From the NCBI RefSeq assembly GCF_002005225.1, contig NZ_CP019724.1, positions 3,226,501-3,290,500 of the forward strand: 64,000 nt of DNA, read 5' to 3'. Below the pieces are notes generated by a model. It had not been told where the DNA came from and made no database searches. It saw only the letters and a list, made by a program, of their open reading frames with translations. Source of the DNA: Streptomyces pactum. Its GTDB lineage: Bacteria; Actinomycetota; Actinomycetes; Streptomycetales; Streptomycetaceae. Positions 45,428 to 53,800 of this stretch are shown piece after piece (the first letter of the stretch is position 1; each line of letters opens with the position of its first letter). Made by a program: the position numbers and the translations under genes.

Positions 45428-45433
45428 TAATAT
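45428..45433 (+). promoter_or_regulatory. TAATAT -10 box of the DUF402 gene
   Basis: TAATAT ends 6 nt before the ATG at 45440, with no Shine-Dalgarno between. This suggests a leaderless transcript for the DUF402 gene. No clear -35 is seen. Confidence 0.5.
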
Positions 45434-45439
45434 CTGTCC

Positions 45440-46156
45440 ATGGCAGACGGTGAAGCGGTGCGCGCGGCGACGGAAGCGGAGGCGGAGGTGGGCGCCCCGG
45501 CGGCCCCGGCGGGGTACTGGGCGCCCGGCAGCCACATCCTGTGGCGGTACCGGGAGAACGGCGGTCCGCACCTGCACATCGCGCGCCCCGTCACCGTCGT
45601 ACGGGACGACGCCGACCTGCTCGCCGTGTGGCTGGCGCCCGGCACCGAGTGTGTGAAGCCGGTGCTCGCCGACGGCACGCCCGTGCACCTGGAACCGCTG
45701 GCGTCGCGCTACACCAAACCGCGCGCCGTGCAGCGCGACCGGTGGTTCGGTACGGGTGTGCTGAAGCTGGCCCGGCCCGGCGCGCCCTGGTCGGTGTGGC
45801 TGTTCTGGGACCCGGACTGGCGGTTCAAGAACTGGTACGTGAACCTGGAGGAACCGCTGGCCCGTTGGGAGGGCGGGGTCGACTCCGAGGACCACTTCCT
45901 GGACATCTCCGTCCACCCGGACCGCACCTGGCACTGGCGGGACGAGGACGAGTTCGCGCAGGCCCAGCGGGACCGGCTGGTGGACGCCCGGCTCGCCGAG
46001 CGGGTGCGCAAGGCGGGGCGTGCCGCGGTGGCGGAGGTCCGGGCCTGGGGCTCCCCCTTCGCGGACGGCTGGGAACACTGGCGGCCGGATCCGTCCTGGG
46101 CGGTACCGTCGCTGCCGGGGGACTGGGACCGCACGCCCGCGCACGTGTCCTCATGA
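45440..46156 (+). CDS. DUF402 (FomD-like) protein
   Basis: This 238-residue protein has the DUF402 beta-barrel core: HILWRYRENG, then WSVWLFWDPDWRFKNWYVNLEEP and DHFLDISVHPDRTWHWRDEDEF, with conserved D/W/E residues that bind divalent metal in FomD-type phosphohydrolases. Likely a nucleoside-5'-phosphate or nucleotidyl hydrolase, substrate unknown. The Ala/Glu-rich N-terminus (about 1-25) is non-conserved. Confidence 0.88.
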   Translation: MADGEAVRAATEAEAEVGAPAAPAGYWAPGSHILWRYRENGGPHLHIARPVTVVRDDADLLAVWLAPGTECVKPVLADGTPVHLEPLASRYTKPRAVQRDRWFGTGVLKLARPGAPWSVWLFWDPDWRFKNWYVNLEEPLARWEGGVDSEDHFLDISVHPDRTWHWRDEDEFAQAQRDRLVDARLAERVRKAGRAAVAEVRAWGSPFADGWEHWRPDPSWAVPSLPGDWDRTPAHVSS

Positions 46157-46272
46157 GACCCTTGATACGCCCCCGGGCAGGAAACGTAGGATCGTCCTCC
46201 GCAAGGGAGCGCGGCAGCAACCGGCCGAGCGTGCGCTGTGCTTGACCGATCGTCACCGAGGGGCGGCAGGAC

Positions 46273-46455
46273 GTGAGCGAGAGGTACGAGGACAACACGG
46301 AGACGGGCCGCAGACGGTCCGCCGGTGACACACGAACAGCCTCTGACCACGCGGAGATCCCGTTCCCCGGGCACGTATTGCGGGTATCGGGATCTCTGCG
46401 GGACGAACTGCACGCGCCGCGCGCAGTCCCGGACGGATGGATTCGACACGCGTGA
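46273..46455 (+). CDS. Possible small protein (60 aa) upstream of the SpoIIE-type phosphatase
   Basis: A 60-codon frame (GTG start, AGGA just before it) ends at 46455 and overlaps the phosphatase start at 46437 by 19 nt, allowing translational coupling. The sequence is basic with no motif I know. The following gene lacks a good ribosome binding site, which supports coupling. Third-codon GC is not clearly above background, so it may not be real. Confidence 0.4.
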   Translation: MSERYEDNTETGRRRSAGDTRTASDHAEIPFPGHVLRVSGSLRDELHAPRAVPDGWIRHA

Positions 46456-48536
46456 CGGAGCACCCGACCTCCTTCGACCGCCCCCAGACAGGCGGCGACC
46501 CCACGGAACCCCGCGGGGCGCTCCTGCGTACCCCCGTGCCGCCACGCGCCGGCGGGTCCGCGTTAGCGGCACAGGGGCGTACCGGGGAGTCGCCGCCCAC
46601 CGCGGGCGCGGACCCCTCCGGCGCCTTCGAGCACTCCCAGCCGGGCGCCGAGCAGGCCGCCGAGCCCGACACGCACCGCCCGCGGCCCACGCCCGAGGGC
46701 GTCCCGGTCCAGCCGGGCGGTGCGCACAGCGGCGCTGGAGCCGTTCCCGGGCCCCTCTCCGGTTCCGGGGCGGCGACGGGGGCGGAACGCCGTACCGGGC
46801 AGCTCACCGTGCCGGGGCAGCCCACGCCCATGCGCCGGGACGGGGACCGGCTGCGGTTCGTGGGAGCCGCGACCCGGCGGATCGCCCGGGGCATGGACCT
46901 CGACGAGATCGTGATGGGGCTGTGCCGGGCCACCGTGCCGACGTTCGCGGACGCGATCCTCGTCTATCTGCGCGAACCGCTGCCGGTCGGCGACGAGCGG
47001 CCCACGGGCCCTCTGGTGCTGCGGTTGCGCCGCACCGACCGGATACCGGCCGAGCGGGACACCGAGGGCGGGTTCACGCCCGCGGCCCAGCCCGAGCCCT
47101 CCGAACTGGAGGCGGTCGGCTCCGAGCTGTGCGAGGTGCGGCCGGGCAGCGCGCTCGCCGAGGTGCTGCGCGGGGTGCGACCGGTCTTCACGGAGACCCC
47201 CGCCGCCCGCGCCGCCCTGCCGGAACTGCTCGGTGACGGCCAGGACTTCGCCGTGCCCGACGGCCGGCGGGCGATCCTCGCGCCGCTGCGCGGCCGGCGC
47301 CGGGTGATCGGGGCCGCGCTGTTCCTGCGCGGACCGGAGCGCGTCGCCTTCGAGGCCGACGACCTGCTGGTCGCCGCCCAGCTCGCCACGCACAGCGCCC
47401 TCGGCATCGACAAGGCGGTGCTGTACGGGCGGGAGGCGTACATCGCCGACGAGTTGCAGCGCACGATGCTCCCGGAGAACCTGCCGCGCTGCACCGGCGT
47501 GCGGCTGGCCTCCCGCTACCTCCCGGCCGCGGAGACGGCGCGTGTCGGCGGCGACTGGTACGACGCCATCCCGCTGCCCGGCAGCCGGGTCGCGCTGGTC
47601 GTCGGGGACGTGATGGGTCACTCCATGACGTCGGCGGCCATCATGGGCCAGTTGCGGACCACCGCGCAGACCCTGGCCGGGCTCGACCTGCCCCCGCAGG
47701 AGGTGCTGCACCACCTCGACGAGCAGGCCCAGCGCCTGGGCACCGACCGCATGGCGACCTGCCTGTACGCGGTGTACGACCCGGTATCGCACCGCATCAC
47801 CGTCGCCAACGCCGGGCACCCGCCGCCCGTGCTCCTGCACCTGGGCGGTCACGCGGAGGTGCTGCGGGTGCCCGCGGGTGCCCCGATCGGCGTGGGCGGC
47901 GTGGACTTCGAGGCCGTGGAGCTGGACGCCCCCGCCGGTGCGACCCTGCTCCTCTACACGGACGGGCTGGTCGAGTCCCGGCTGCGGGACGTGTGGACCG
48001 GCATAGAGCAGTTGCGGGAGCGCCTCGCGGCGACCGCGCAGCTCACCGGGCCCGACCATCCGCCGCCCCTGGAAGCCCTGTGCGACGAGGTGCTGGACAT
48101 GCTCGGCCCGGGCGACCGGGACGACGACATCGCGCTGCTCGCCGCCCGCTTCGACGGCATCGCGCCCAGCGACGTGGCGTACTGGTTCCTGGAGCCCGAG
48201 GACGCCGCCCCCGGCCGGGCCCGCCGCCTGGCCCGGCGCGCACTCGCCCGCTGGGGCATGGAGGACCTCACGGACTCGGTGGAGCTGCTGGTCAGCGAGG
48301 TCGTGACCAACGCCGTGCGGTACGCCTCGAAACCGGTCACCCTGCGGCTGCTGCGCACGGACGTGCTGCGCTGCGAGGTCGGCGACGACGTGCCGCAGTT
48401 GCCGCGGCTGCGGCAGGCGCGGCACACGGACGAGGGCGGTCGCGGGCTGTACCTGGTGAACCGGCTGGCCCGGCGCTGGGGCGCGACGCGGCTGAGCACC
48501 GGCAAGGTGGTGTGGTTCGAGCTGAACCGGGGCTGA
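46437..48536 (+). CDS. GAF-PP2C (SpoIIE)-HATPase phosphatase
   Basis: The 699-residue protein has a disordered N-terminus (about 1-115), a GAF domain (about 130-330), a SpoIIE phosphatase (about 345-560, GGDWYDAIPLPGSRVALVVG and DDDIALLAARF) and an anti-sigma kinase-like HATPase (about 570-699, SELLVSEVVTNAVRYA-type N-box and DEGGRGLYLVNRLA). Architecture mirrors the gene at 566 minus PAS. It may regulate a stress sigma factor through partner switching. Confidence 0.92.
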   Translation: MDSTRVTEHPTSFDRPQTGGDPTEPRGALLRTPVPPRAGGSALAAQGRTGESPPTAGADPSGAFEHSQPGAEQAAEPDTHRPRPTPEGVPVQPGGAHSGAGAVPGPLSGSGAATGAERRTGQLTVPGQPTPMRRDGDRLRFVGAATRRIARGMDLDEIVMGLCRATVPTFADAILVYLREPLPVGDERPTGPLVLRLRRTDRIPAERDTEGGFTPAAQPEPSELEAVGSELCEVRPGSALAEVLRGVRPVFTETPAARAALPELLGDGQDFAVPDGRRAILAPLRGRRRVIGAALFLRGPERVAFEADDLLVAAQLATHSALGIDKAVLYGREAYIADELQRTMLPENLPRCTGVRLASRYLPAAETARVGGDWYDAIPLPGSRVALVVGDVMGHSMTSAAIMGQLRTTAQTLAGLDLPPQEVLHHLDEQAQRLGTDRMATCLYAVYDPVSHRITVANAGHPPPVLLHLGGHAEVLRVPAGAPIGVGGVDFEAVELDAPAGATLLLYTDGLVESRLRDVWTGIEQLRERLAATAQLTGPDHPPPLEALCDEVLDMLGPGDRDDDIALLAARFDGIAPSDVAYWFLEPEDAAPGRARRLARRALARWGMEDLTDSVELLVSEVVTNAVRYASKPVTLRLLRTDVLRCEVGDDVPQLPRLRQARHTDEGGRGLYLVNRLARRWGATRLSTGKVVWFELNRG

Positions 48537-48552
48537 GCCCCCGGCACACGCG

Positions 48553-48584
48553 GAAGGGCGCCCGGTGAGCACCGGGCGCCCTTC
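48553..48584. terminator. 14-bp perfect hairpin between phosphatase and PBP genes
   Basis: GAAGGGCGCCCGGT (48553-48566) pairs with ACCGGGCGCCCTTC (48571-48584) around a 4-nt loop. It lies between two convergent genes and can serve both. Confidence 0.88.
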
Positions 48585-48599
48585 GGCTGCCTGTCTCGG

Positions 48600-50909
48600 C
48601 TACTGCTGCCAGTCCCCGTCCGGGAAGAGCGGGTCCTCCGGTTCCGTGGACTCCCCGCCGGTGGGCGGTTCCTCCGTGGTCGGGGTGCCGGACGGCGACT
48701 GCGTCGGCGACTCGGTCTCGGGCGCCTCGGTCTCCGGCGCCTCGGTCGTCGGCGCCTCGGTCGTCGGCTCCTCGCTCTCCGGCGGCTCGGTGGTCTCCTC
48801 ATGGGTGGGCGACTGGGTCGGCGACTCGCTCCGCGTCGGCGTGCTGCTCGGCTTGACCGCGTTGCCCTGCTTGGTCTCCAGGTCGAACTCGGTGACCTCG
48901 CCCATCACGCCGAAGGTGTACGCCGCCCAGATCTCCGCCGGGAAGCCACCGCCGTTGACGCGGTAGTCGACGCCGCCCGCCTTGTACATCGGGACCTGGT
49001 TGTGGGTCTTCGGGTCCTCGCCGAACAGACCCACCGAGGTGACCAGGCCCGGGGTGAAGCCGGTGAACCAGGCCGACTTGTTGTTGTCGGACGTACCCGT
49101 CTTGCCGGCGACCTGCTGGCCGTCGCGCAGCGGGTTCTCCCGCACGGACCGCCTGGCCGTACCGTCGTCGACGACGCCGGTGAGCACGGAGGTCACCGTG
49201 TCGGCGGCCTCGCGGGTGATGACCCGCTCGCCGATCGGATCGGGGAGTTCGACCGTGCGGTCCTTGTGCTCGACCGACTTCACGACGGCCGGGGTGACCT
49301 GCCGGCCGTGGTTGTCGAGGGTGGCGTAGACGCCGGCCATCTCCATCGGGCTCGCGCCCATACTGCCCAGGGTCTGGGCGGGCACGGCCTGCACGCCCTC
49401 GGTGTCCATGCCGAGTTCGCCGGCGGTCTTCATGACCTGGGTCATGCCGACGTCGATGCCCATCTGCGCGAAGACCGAGTTGACGGACTTGTTCATCGCC
49501 TCCTGGACGGTGATGTCGCCGTAGTCGACGTCGTCCTCGTTGGGGGGCGCGAAGCCGACCTCGCGGTCGCCGTCCATCACGGGGCGCCTGCTCGTACCGT
49601 CGTAGATGGTGTTGGCCGTGATCGGCACGCCGTCCTGGGTCTCGGCGTCCTGGTCGACGGCCGCGGCGAGGATCACCGGCTTGAAGGTGGAGGCGGGCTG
49701 GTAGTCGTCACGGGTGGCGTTGTTCGTGTAGTGCTCCACGTAGTTCACGCCGCCGTACATCGCCACGACCCCGCCCGTCTTCGGGTCCACGGAGACGGCG
49801 CCGGCCTGGACGTCGGCGTCGACCTCGCGCTTGTCGGGGTCCAGCTTGCTGGTGAGCTTGGCCTTGACCGCCTTCTCCAGCTCCGCCTGCTTCTTCTTGT
49901 CGACGTTGAGCGTGACGGTGTAGCCGCCGAGGTCCACCAGCGCCTTGGCCTGCTCCATGTCCTCGGCGGCGCCCTGGGCGACGAGCTGCTTCTTGAGCTC
50001 GTGGTTGGCCGCGTCGACCAGGTACCCGGTCTGCCCCTCCATCCCCTGCACCGGCTTGGGCGCCGGGGGCTCCGGGAACTTCATGGCCTGACGGTCGGCC
50101 TGGCTCAGCCATTTCTCCTCGACCATGTTGTCCAGGACGTAGTTCCAGCGTTCCTGGACCATCTTCTTGCCGGTGTCGCTGGCGATCGCCCAGTCGTACT
50201 GGTTGGGCGCCTGGAGCAGCGCGGCGAGGTACGCGCCCTGCTCGACCGTCAGGTCCTCGGCGTCGACGCGGTAGTAGGCCTGGGCGGCGGCCTGGATGCC
50301 GTAGGCGCCGCGGCCGTAGTAGCTGGTGTTGATGTAGCCGGCGAGGATGTAGTCCTTGGACTTCTCCCGGTCCAGCTTCAGGGAGATGACCAGTTCCTTC
50401 AGCTTGCGCGAGACCGTCTGTTCCTGCGACAGGTAGTAGTTCTTCACGTACTGCTGGGTGATCGTCGAACCGCCCTGCGCGCCCTTGCCGGAGAGGGTGT
50501 TGAGCACACCGCGCGCGGTGCCCTTGAGGTCGACGCCGGAGTCCTTGTAGAAGGTCTTGTTCTCGGCGGCGACGAAGGTGCGCTGGACCTTCTTGGGAAC
50601 CTTGGCCAAGTCGATGATCTCGCGGTTGCGCTCACCGTCACGGGCCATGATGCTGCCGTCGCTGTACTTGTAGACGTTGCTCTGCAGCTCCGCCTCGGGG
50701 TTGCCCTCGGGGATGTCGATCACCATGTACAGGACGATGAAGGCGCCCATGCCGAGCAGGCAGAGACCGAAGAAGGTCCCGAGGATCTTCTTCCAGGTGA
50801 ACAGCCTGCGTATGCCGCTCTTCCCGCCCGCACCCGACGGACTGCGGCGTTTCGGCGCCGCGCGGCGGCCACCGCGCTGTCGCGCTTTTCTCTCTTCCGC
50901 TCGTCCCAT
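48600..50909 (-). CDS. Class A penicillin-binding protein (transglycosylase/transpeptidase)
   Basis: The 769-residue bifunctional PBP has a basic cytoplasmic N-terminus, one transmembrane helix (about 40-65), a GT51 transglycosylase domain (FVAAENKTFYKDSGVDL, GGSTITQQYVKNYYLSQE) and a transpeptidase domain with the catalytic STFK (YQPASTFKPV), SVN (NKSVNSVF) and KTGT (VAGKTGTSDN) motifs. A long Pro/Thr/Glu-rich tail (about 690-769) follows. It polymerises and crosslinks peptidoglycan. It converges on the phosphatase gene. Confidence 0.94.
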   Translation of the reverse strand: MGRAEERKARQRGGRRAAPKRRSPSGAGGKSGIRRLFTWKKILGTFFGLCLLGMGAFIVLYMVIDIPEGNPEAELQSNVYKYSDGSIMARDGERNREIIDLAKVPKKVQRTFVAAENKTFYKDSGVDLKGTARGVLNTLSGKGAQGGSTITQQYVKNYYLSQEQTVSRKLKELVISLKLDREKSKDYILAGYINTSYYGRGAYGIQAAAQAYYRVDAEDLTVEQGAYLAALLQAPNQYDWAIASDTGKKMVQERWNYVLDNMVEEKWLSQADRQAMKFPEPPAPKPVQGMEGQTGYLVDAANHELKKQLVAQGAAEDMEQAKALVDLGGYTVTLNVDKKKQAELEKAVKAKLTSKLDPDKREVDADVQAGAVSVDPKTGGVVAMYGGVNYVEHYTNNATRDDYQPASTFKPVILAAAVDQDAETQDGVPITANTIYDGTSRRPVMDGDREVGFAPPNEDDVDYGDITVQEAMNKSVNSVFAQMGIDVGMTQVMKTAGELGMDTEGVQAVPAQTLGSMGASPMEMAGVYATLDNHGRQVTPAVVKSVEHKDRTVELPDPIGERVITREAADTVTSVLTGVVDDGTARRSVRENPLRDGQQVAGKTGTSDNNKSAWFTGFTPGLVTSVGLFGEDPKTHNQVPMYKAGGVDYRVNGGGFPAEIWAAYTFGVMGEVTEFDLETKQGNAVKPSSTPTRSESPTQSPTHEETTEPPESEEPTTEAPTTEAPETEAPETESPTQSPSGTPTTEEPPTGGESTEPEDPLFPDGDWQQ

Positions 50910-51102
50910 GGGTCCGATCCGCTCCGCTTCGTTCGTGTGTGCTCACGCGTCACACAGGTTCGCCGCTCAGGTCAGCTCAGAAAGCTAACACCGCGAGATG
51001 TGACGAACGGCTGCCGATCCGGCCTTGTACGGACGTGAGAATCAGCACCCGCTCCTACGGAACCGACGTACGAGGGGGGTTCAAGGTTGTCATTCGCGGG
51101 TA

Positions 51103-51122
51103 AAGTGATATCACTTAGCTAA
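51103..51122 (+). promoter_or_regulatory. Palindromic operator upstream of the SPFH gene
   Basis: AAGTGATATCACTT (51103-51116) is a perfect 14-bp palindrome, overlapped by TTAGCTAA (51115-51122). It lies 60-80 bp before the SPFH start codon in a 272-bp region between divergent genes. The ribbon-helix-helix protein downstream of SPFH is a candidate binder. Confidence 0.55.
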
Positions 51123-51181
51123 ATCGACGATAGAAGCCGAGCCTGCGCGAGCACGGCCGGCCCGACACGGGGGGACCACTC

Positions 51182-52138
51182 ATGACCACACATGACACGC
51201 ACGACACGCTCGACACTTCGCAGGTCGGTGCCGACGTGCCCGAGATGCCCGCGCCACGGGTGCGCGAGATGCAGGCGCACAGCATCGGTGGCGGCCTCGC
51301 GCTGCTGCTGGGACTGGTCGGACTGCTCGCCGGCGCCGGCCTCATCGCCGCCGCCACGGCGGTCGACTCGGCGGGAGCGAAGGCGGCACTGATCATCGGG
51401 GGCATCGTGGTCGGCTTGGCCGCGTTCCTCGCGATGTGCGGGCTGAACATGGTGGCGCCGGGCGAGGCCCGAGTGGTCCAGCTCTTCGGGCGCTACCGGG
51501 GGACGATCCGGCAGGACGGGCTGCGCTGGGTCAACCCGCTCACCTCGCGCACCAAGATCTCGACGCGGGTGCGCAACCACGAGACGGCCGTCCTGAAGGT
51601 GAACGACGCCTACGGCAACCCCATCGAGCTGGCCGCCGTCGTGGTGTGGCGGGTGGAGGACACCGCGCAGGCCACCTTCGAGGTGGACGACTACATCGAG
51701 TTCGTCTCCACCCAGACCGAGGCGGCCGTGCGGCACATCGCCATCGAATACCCCTACGACGCCCACGACGAGGACGGCCTCTCGCTGCGCGGCAACGCCG
51801 AGGAGATCACCGAGAAGCTCGCCATCGAACTGCACGCGCGCGTGGATGCGGCCGGGGTGCAGATCATCGAGTCCCGCTTCACGCACCTGGCGTACGCGCC
51901 GGAGATCGCCTCGGCGATGCTCCAGCGGCAGCAGGCCGGCGCGGTGGTCGCGGCGCGGCGGCAGATCGTGGACGGCGCGGTCGGCATGGTCGAGGCGGCG
52001 CTCGCCCGGATCAGCGAGCAGGACATCGTGGAGCTGGACGACGAACGCAAGGCGGCGATGGTATCCAACCTGATGGTCGTGCTCTGCGGGGACCGCGCCG
52101 CCCAGCCGGTCCTGAACACGGGGTCCCTCTACCAGTGA
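51182..52138 (+). CDS. SPFH/Band 7 (flotillin-like) membrane protein
   Basis: The 318-residue protein has two hydrophobic helices near the N-terminus (about 36-58 and 68-88) and an SPFH domain ([20 protein letters not shown], then [20 protein letters not shown]). A coiled region follows ([20 protein letters not shown]) ending in [22 protein letters not shown] proteins organise membrane microdomains and proteolysis. A ribbon-helix-helix gene overlaps its 3' end (GTGA). Confidence 0.9.
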   Translation: MTTHDTHDTLDTSQVGADVPEMPAPRVREMQAHSIGGGLALLLGLVGLLAGAGLIAAATAVDSAGAKAALIIGGIVVGLAAFLAMCGLNMVAPGEARVVQLFGRYRGTIRQDGLRWVNPLTSRTKISTRVRNHETAVLKVNDAYGNPIELAAVVVWRVEDTAQATFEVDDYIEFVSTQTEAAVRHIAIEYPYDAHDEDGLSLRGNAEEITEKLAIELHARVDAAGVQIIESRFTHLAYAPEIASAMLQRQQAGAVVAARRQIVDGAVGMVEAALARISEQDIVELDDERKAAMVSNLMVVLCGDRAAQPVLNTGSLYQ

Positions 52139-52428
52139 CGGCCCCTTCCGAAGAGCCGGCCCCGGAGCCCGGGGGGACGCCGCCCACGCCGCGCCGGACA
52201 CGCCAGCAGCGCAAGCAGGTGCTGCTGCGGCTGGACCCACAGGTGTACGAGGCGCTGGCCCGCTGGGCGGGCGACGAGCTGCGCTCGGCCAACGCCCAGA
52301 TCGAGTTCCTGCTCCGCAGGGCACTGGCGGAGGCGGGCCGGCTGCCCGGGGACGCCGGACCGCTGCCGCGCCGGGGGCGACCGCCCCGGGCACCGGACCC
52401 GGAAACGGGACCCGCGCCACCGTCGTAG
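52135..52428 (+). CDS. Arc-type ribbon-helix-helix protein
   Basis: The 97-residue protein has a basic RTRQQRKQVLLRLDPQVYEA strand-turn-helix core (about 20-40) followed by helices (LARWAGDELRSANAQIEFLL), typical of Arc/MetJ-like DNA-binding proteins. The tail is Pro/Arg-rich. Its GTG overlaps the SPFH stop codon (GTGA at 52135-52138). It could repress this two-gene unit through the palindrome at 51103; this is inference. Confidence 0.82.
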   Translation: MTAPSEEPAPEPGGTPPTPRRTRQQRKQVLLRLDPQVYEALARWAGDELRSANAQIEFLLRRALAEAGRLPGDAGPLPRRGRPPRAPDPETGPAPPS

Positions 52429-52548
52429 CGAAGCCGGAACGGGCCGCGTCGCCGCATCACGCGGAGGCGCGGCCCCCGTCGTCACGGAACCGTGACAATC
52501 GGCTCCGACCTGCGCTCCCCTACGCGTCGCCATGGCCTCTGCACACGA

Positions 52549-52569
52549 CGTATACATAGTGCGTATACA
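52549..52569 (+). promoter_or_regulatory. Direct repeats CGTATACA upstream of the padR gene
   Basis: CGTATACA occurs at 52549-52556 and 52562-52569, spaced 13 bp, each containing the palindrome GTATAC, just before ATGTGTAG. PadR proteins commonly bind ATGT/ACAT-type palindromes, so this is a probable autoregulatory operator overlapping the promoter. Confidence 0.55.
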
Positions 52570-52589
52570 CCATGTGTAGAGTGCTCGGC

Positions 52590-53114
52590 ATGTCCATCGG
52601 TCACACCCTCCTGGGACTCCTGGAGTCCGGGCCGCGCCACGGTTACGACCTCAAGCGCGCCTTTGACGAGAAGTTCGGTCACGACCGGCCGCTGCACTAC
52701 GGCCAGGTCTACTCGACGATGTCCCGCCTGCTGAAGAACGGCCTCGTCGTGGTCGACGGCATCGAGGCGGGCGACGGTCCCGAGCGCAAGCGGTACGCGA
52801 TCACCGACGCGGGGATCACCGACGTACAGCAGTGGCTCGCCACGCCCGAGAAGCCCGAGCCGTATCTCCAGTCGACGCTCTACACCAAGGTCGTCCTCGC
52901 GCTGCTCACCCACCGCGACGCCGCCGACATCCTCGACACGCAGCGCTCGGAGCATCTGCGCGGCATGCGGATCCTCACCGACCGCAAGCGCAAGGGCGAC
53001 CTCGCCGACCAGCTCATCTGCGACCACGCCCTGTTCCACCTGGAGGCCGACCTGCGCTGGCTGGAGCTCACCGCGGCGCGCCTCGAAAAGCTCCGTGAGG
53101 CGGTGGCCCGATGA
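52590..53114 (+). CDS. PadR-family transcriptional regulator
   Basis: The 174-residue protein has the PadR winged helix (MSIGHTLLGLLESGPRHGYD, then GQVYSTMSRLLKNGLVVVDG) and a helical C-terminal dimerisation domain. The ATG at 52590 is the typical start for the family; an ATG at 52572 is in frame but adds six unconserved residues. It overlaps the ABC ATPase gene (ATGA), so it likely controls its own transporter. Confidence 0.92.
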   Translation: MSIGHTLLGLLESGPRHGYDLKRAFDEKFGHDRPLHYGQVYSTMSRLLKNGLVVVDGIEAGDGPERKRYAITDAGITDVQQWLATPEKPEPYLQSTLYTKVVLALLTHRDAADILDTQRSEHLRGMRILTDRKRKGDLADQLICDHALFHLEADLRWLELTAARLEKLREAVAR

Positions 53115-53800
53115 CTCCTCCCGCAGGTTCGCTGCTCTCGGCCGAGCAGCTCCGCAAGGCCTACGGCCCCACCCTCGCCCTCGACGGTGCCGAGTTCTCC
53201 ATCCACCCCGGCGAGGTCGTCGCCGTGATGGGCCCCTCCGGGTCCGGCAAGTCCACGCTGCTGCACTGCCTCGCCGGCATCGTGCCGCCCGACTCGGGGA
53301 CGATCACGTACAACGGGCGTGAACTGTCCGCCATGAGCGACACCCGGCGCAGCGCGCTGCGCAGGAGCGACTTCGGGTTCGTGTTCCAGTTCGGGCAGCT
53401 CGTGCCGGAGCTGACCTGCGTCGAGAACGTCGCCCTTCCGCTGCGCCTGAACGGCACCTCCCGCAAGGAGGCCGAGCGGGCCGCGCTGACCTGGATGGAG
53501 CGGCTCGAGGTCGACGACCTGCGAAAGAAGCGGCCCGGCGAGGTCTCCGGCGGCCAGGGGCAGCGGGTCGCGGTGGCGCGGTCGCTGGTCACGGGCCCCC
53601 GTGTCCTGTTCGCCGACGAACCGACCGGTGCGCTGGACTCCCTCAACGGCGAGCGCGTGATGGAACTCCTCACGGACGCCGCCCGCTCCACCAACGCCGC
53701 CGTCGTCCTGGTCACGCACGAGGCGCGGGTGGCCGCCTACTCCGACCGCGAGATCGTCGTACGGGACGGCAAGTCCAGGGACATGGAGCGGGTCGTATGA
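53111..53800 (+). CDS. ABC transporter ATP-binding protein (MacB/LolD-like)
   Basis: The 229-residue ATPase has Walker A GPSGSGKST, a Q-loop (FVFQFGQLVPELT), the signature VSGGQGQRVAVARSL, and Walker B VLFADEPTGALDS. It pairs with the FtsX-like permease encoded next (4-nt overlap). MacB-type transporters move peptides, antibiotics or lipoproteins; the substrate is unknown. Confidence 0.95.
   Translation: MTPPAGSLLSAEQLRKAYGPTLALDGAEFSIHPGEVVAVMGPSGSGKSTLLHCLAGIVPPDSGTITYNGRELSAMSDTRRSALRRSDFGFVFQFGQLVPELTCVENVALPLRLNGTSRKEAERAALTWMERLEVDDLRKKRPGEVSGGQGQRVAVARSLVTGPRVLFADEPTGALDSLNGERVMELLTDAARSTNAAVVLVTHEARVAAYSDREIVVRDGKSRDMERVV

Noticed and set aside
48801..51038. A 745-codon plus-strand frame opposite the PBP
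   Set aside because: It is the antisense shadow of the class A PBP, whose catalytic motifs are all intact.
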